Source: Anas platyrhynchos
Lineage: Eukaryota > Chordata > Aves > Anseriformes > Anatidae
DNA length: 64,000 nucleotides
Assembly (NCBI RefSeq): GCF_047663525.1
Contig: NC_092601.1
Span: 15,399,501-15,463,500 of the forward strand
Direction of reading: 5' to 3'
Part shown: positions 60,881 through 64,000 of the stretch, in pieces
Numbering within the stretch: position 1 is the stretch's first letter
How the letters are laid out: each line of letters begins with the position of its first letter
Notes under the pieces: generated by a model
The model's database searches: none
What the model saw: only the letters and a program-made list of their open reading frames with translations
What the model was told of the DNA's origin: nothing
Program-made: the position numbers and the translations under genes

Positions 60881-63080
60881 GGACCTGGGGGCTGCAGCGC
60901 TTCCTGAAGCCGCCCCTCAGCCACCGACCTCCCGGCTGGCAGAGCTGCCCCCCGTTAGGGCACACCGAGACCTCGGGGCTGGGGTCTGCACACCACAACC
61001 GGGCCACCTCTGGGGCTCCTTGGTGGAGGTACCACCTCGGTGCCCCTGTAAAAGGAGCATCCCCTGCCCTCCCAAAGCGCTCGGTTTCTTGGGGAAAAAA
61101 GCACGGCATTACAGTGCATTTATACTGCATGAAAAACCACTTTTATAACGCCTGTGCCGGAGGGAACATCTAACCAGAGCCGTACCTGTCTGGGCATTCA
61201 TCTGTATGGGAACTCTGCAGCCTCTTCCCTGGCTAACACCGGGGTTGTCTTGCAGAAACCATTTAGTCTGTCTAGACAAGTATGATGAAGAGCAAAGTGC
61301 CCAGAGCAGTGAATGATTAGAGCCTGGCTCTCTCTGCAATGTTGGGTTTGTTGTACAGTGCTGATAGGTGGTGTGCTCTGCTTCTGGGTGCCTTTGGGTC
61401 TTTGGTTATCAAATGCACAAGAAGTAACCAGATGACCATGCAGGTTTGTTGTATGCAAGAGCAAGGAAAGAAGAATGTAGCCAGCTCTTCATCACATGTG
61501 TGCATGCGAAAAACATCATAGAACGTTTAATGGGATTAAATGAACAGAGAAAATCACAGAGCACCAAAAATGAATAAATAGGTGATGGGGGGAAGGGTGT
61601 GTACTTTTGTCTTTCCTTCTGGAGGATAGCACAGATAAATTCATTAATATTTGTATGGCACTTAGAGATCCTTAAATAGAAAGTGCTAAAAAAAATGTAG
61701 CATTATGCATGAGCATAGAATAAATAAGATCCTTAGGATAGGAGACAAACTGTGGATAACGCATGTCCTTAATACATATTCATGTGAAGTAGAGTGTACT
61801 GAAGAGAGCAGGCTTTAACATAAAACAAAATCAAGGGGAAAGCGGCTGTGTAAGCATTTGTAAATACTCTGCAAGCATCCATCTCCATCTTAGGTACTCG
61901 ATGACCCTTACAAACCTAGTCTTTAATACTGCAAACCTTCCTGCATATGGGCTGTCCATCTGCCTTGCCCAACAGTCCAAGTAAATTCACGAGGAAGATT
62001 CAGGTGAGGACGAACTTCCAGGGCTGAGCCCTGCGGCAATAACACATCCATCACACTTACATGGCAGGTAGGCTCTCCTCCCAGTAAATGCACGTGTGAA
62101 TCCCTAAAGGTTTCCACAGCTCCAGGAATGACTCATTTTCAGAGAGACCACACAAAGCATCTGTTTCAGAGTCACAAGCATATTCTAGAGACATGACACA
62201 CAAACATTATTGGGAGCTGGCAGCACACGAGGCCAGAAGGTTTTTATCTTACTTCATGGGTGGGTACACACAGATCTGATTAAAAGTTTTGTGGCCATTG
62301 AATGCAAATGGAACAGAAGCTGCTGCAGTTCCTTGTGGGTACTAGTATGGGGCTGAGTCAGGCCCAGGGTGTATTTTCCCCGTGAGCAGAGACGGATCCT
62401 GAGAAGTGCTGAGCGCCCCGCAATCCCCCCAGCCCCCAGCAGTTATCCCTTTTCAGGTCCAAACCTGACAATACAGATTTGTTCTGACCTCGGGAACTGA
62501 GCTTACTCAGTATGCAACGCCTTGCTCCATGCAAGGGACTGCATTCCCTTCCTTGAGGAAGGAGCTGGAATACCAAGAACTTTTATTTGCACCAGGGTTA
62601 CAAGGGTTACTCACACACCTCCGTGTCTTCTCTGTGTCCCGTCGCATCAGACTTTGTCACCCACTGAGTGTTCAAGAAAAATCTCTTTCTATTACATATC
62701 AGCAAACAAACTGATAAAATTGCTTTCAGGCTGTGATCTGTGTTATACAGGGGAAGGAGAGAGTGCTCCCGGAGTAGCAGTAGCAGATACCAATTGCAAA
62801 TCTCAAGAAAAGAGCTATTAAGCAACTAGGGCATGTGTTGATAATTAGCTAACGCTTGTTCTGCTTGCTCTGGGCTTTACACTGCTGTTGACTGGCTATG
62901 AATTTTCTGCACTACCACTGCTTGTTTACAGTACAGCACCTAACTTAAGCAATTAATCAGTTTTAACAGACTCTGCTAATGTCCCTCTGACATCCGAAGA
63001 GCCCAGTTAAATGAGTCTGTCTCTAAATACTATCCAAGAGCCGAGGGGAAGGAAACAGGACAAGCACAGCCTGCAGAGAT
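60881..63080. other. Non-coding region right of the CpG island
   Basis: No recognised exon. A hairpin-capable segment (GGCACTTAGAGATCC ... GAAAGTGC) at about 61650-61695 resembles the tails of very old amniote interspersed repeats, but I cannot assign it. Everything else looks like unique A/T-balanced sequence. Confidence 0.5.
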
Positions 63081-63100
63081 AGAAATGTCTTACACTTACA

Positions 63101-63106
63101 TTTATT
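63101..63106 (-). promoter_or_regulatory. Candidate minus-strand poly(A) signal
   Basis: TTTATT on plus is AATAAA on minus (context CTAATAAATG). It is followed within about 25-50 bases on the minus strand by a GT/T-rich stretch (TGTGCTTGTCCTGTTTCC). It could end a leftward gene starting outside the window; LFNG is expected there in this orientation from human synteny. No coding sequence supports this yet. Confidence 0.35.
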
Positions 63107-63415
63107 AGAAAATAAATGACATTAGAATGACCAATTTTTATCCATATATAACATATATATTTCTTTTTATAAACAAATAAATATAAAATACAATCTTTAC
63201 AATGTTAGGATGAAATTTCTTAAAATAGCCCAAAAATCCATTTGGTACTGGAGGCCCTTTTCTGGACTATGTAACACAGACTCTCCACACACAAGTCCAT
63301 TTCTACTTTGTTGGACTATCCCACACTGTATGGTGCTGCCTTGGCTTTTGAGAATTACAGTGTTGGTGTCAGCCCCATGCTTATCTATCCAAGAAAGTAA
63401 TGTCAATATAATAGA

Positions 63416-63601
63416 GAATAAATGACATATATGTGGATAACAAAAGGAATAATTCATAGGTAATTTTCAATTACAGAGAATAATTTATAGGTGCCTGATT
63501 TGTAAAGGGAATAATTTATGAGTAACCTGAATTGCACATAAAAAGTATTTACAGGTTAGTGTAACAAAGGGAATATATTGGCTGCACAGCTGTGTTAAGA
63601 C
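63416..63601. repeat. 31-bp minisatellite, six diverged units
   Basis: The core GAATAAAT / GAATAATT / GAATAATT / GAATAATT / (degenerate AAAAAGTATTT) / GAATATAT recurs at 63416, 63447, 63478, 63509, 63540 and 63571, exactly 31 bases apart each time. Several units end in AAAGG. Confidence 0.8.
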
Positions 63602-64000
63602 TGGATTTGTGAGGCATTTCTTGTGCAAACACCCACCATTAAAAAACTCTCCATGTTCCACAGTGAAAGGATTTGGGGAATATTCCCATCTGACCTGAAA
63701 CCTCCCCAAGTTACCAAAAGCCACGTGTACTGGTGAGCTGATGGGACTAGGGCTAGCCAGCCTCCAGATGCAGAATTATCACTCTTGCACCAAGGCTGGA
63801 GTGGTGCAGCACAGCACCTGTGCGTGCTGTCTGTGTGGTCCCAAAGAGCCTGGTTTAGTTTAGGATTCCTGGCAGAGGTTGGCTCCTTCTTGCCCTGTTA
63901 GGGACCCTGCAGGGTGCCAACAGGGCGTAGTCTCATGTTTCCTGCTACGTAGACGTGCATCGCTCCTCCCTGTGACCCAATAATGGGGTGCTCCTAATTG
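63602..64000. other. Window end, no gene recognised
   Basis: Unique sequence without an ORF or motif I can assign. If the minus-strand poly(A) signal at 63101 is real, this would be part of that transcript's 3' UTR. Confidence 0.4.

Noticed and set aside
59847-61130. 427-codon open frame on the minus strand through the CpG island, including poly-Gln/poly-Glu
   Set aside because: Several other frames on both strands are also open here because stop codons are rare in GC-rich DNA. The translation is low-complexity Pro/Gly/Arg with no domain, and it crosses repeat DNA.
46550-64000. LFNG coding exons expected from human synteny
   Set aside because: None of the fringe hallmark peptides appear on either strand; the gene must lie beyond the window or the synteny is broken.
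1-64000. CRISPR arrays, bacterial operons, tRNA or rRNA genes
   Set aside because: No regularly spaced identical repeats with unique spacers, no rRNA-like sequence and no cloverleaf candidate noticed; the window is vertebrate nuclear DNA.

Overview
This window is avian nuclear DNA. The evidence is intron-split vertebrate genes with GT/AG boundaries, CpG-rich promoters, and CR1 retrotransposon copies, one of which ends in the bird-typical ATTCTATG octamer repeat. It is not prokaryotic: there are no operons, CRISPR arrays or phage modules. I recognise three genes by comparing translated exons with the human proteins as I remember them. They are TTYH3 (first exon only, minus strand), IQCE (complete coding region, minus strand, 22 exons, 756 codons plus stop) and BRAT1 (complete coding region, plus strand, 13 exons, 834 codons plus stop). 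All exon joins keep frame. In human the order is LFNG - BRAT1 - IQCE - TTYH3 on 7p22, and the window shows the same BRAT1/IQCE/TTYH3 order and relative orientation. The species cannot be fixed from the sequence alone; a galliform or similar bird is a reasonable guess.

Layout. 1-3973 is TTYH3 intron 1, read on the minus strand. About 3700-4560 is the TTYH3 CpG promoter with coding exon 1 (3974-4096). 4561-13204 is intergenic and holds simple repeats and a CR1 tail. 13205-37023 is IQCE. Its introns carry a solo ERV-type LTR with a CR1 nested in it (30540-31780) and a second, truncated copy of the same LTR/CR1 junction (20000-20249). About 36880-37720 is a CpG-rich promoter shared by IQCE (leftward) and BRAT1 (rightward). 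It contains a near-perfect RFX X-box and a triple array of X-box-like repeats. 37441-46530 is BRAT1. From 46550 to the end I find no recognisable coding exon. That stretch contains an orphan CpG island with a CTC/CTG repeat (59930-60880), a CR1 fragment, a 31-bp minisatellite (63416-63601) and a possible minus-strand poly(A) site (63101-63106). By synteny the latter could end LFNG, but no LFNG coding sequence is visible.

How the genes relate. IQCE is a ciliary-base protein that helps tether the EVC-EVC2 complex for Hedgehog signalling. BRAT1 is a HEAT-repeat protein linked to ATM signalling and to the INTS9-INTS11 module of Integrator. TTYH3 is a membrane protein of the tweety family. They share no pathway; the functional link visible in sequence is the divergent promoter of IQCE and BRAT1. 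X-boxes there suggest RFX (ciliogenic) control, which BRAT1 would experience by sharing the promoter. I did not find a convincing undescribed biological system. The strongest leads are the X-box cluster, an in-frame upstream start in BRAT1 with a mitochondrial-presequence-like composition, and the LTR/CR1 junction present twice in the same gene.
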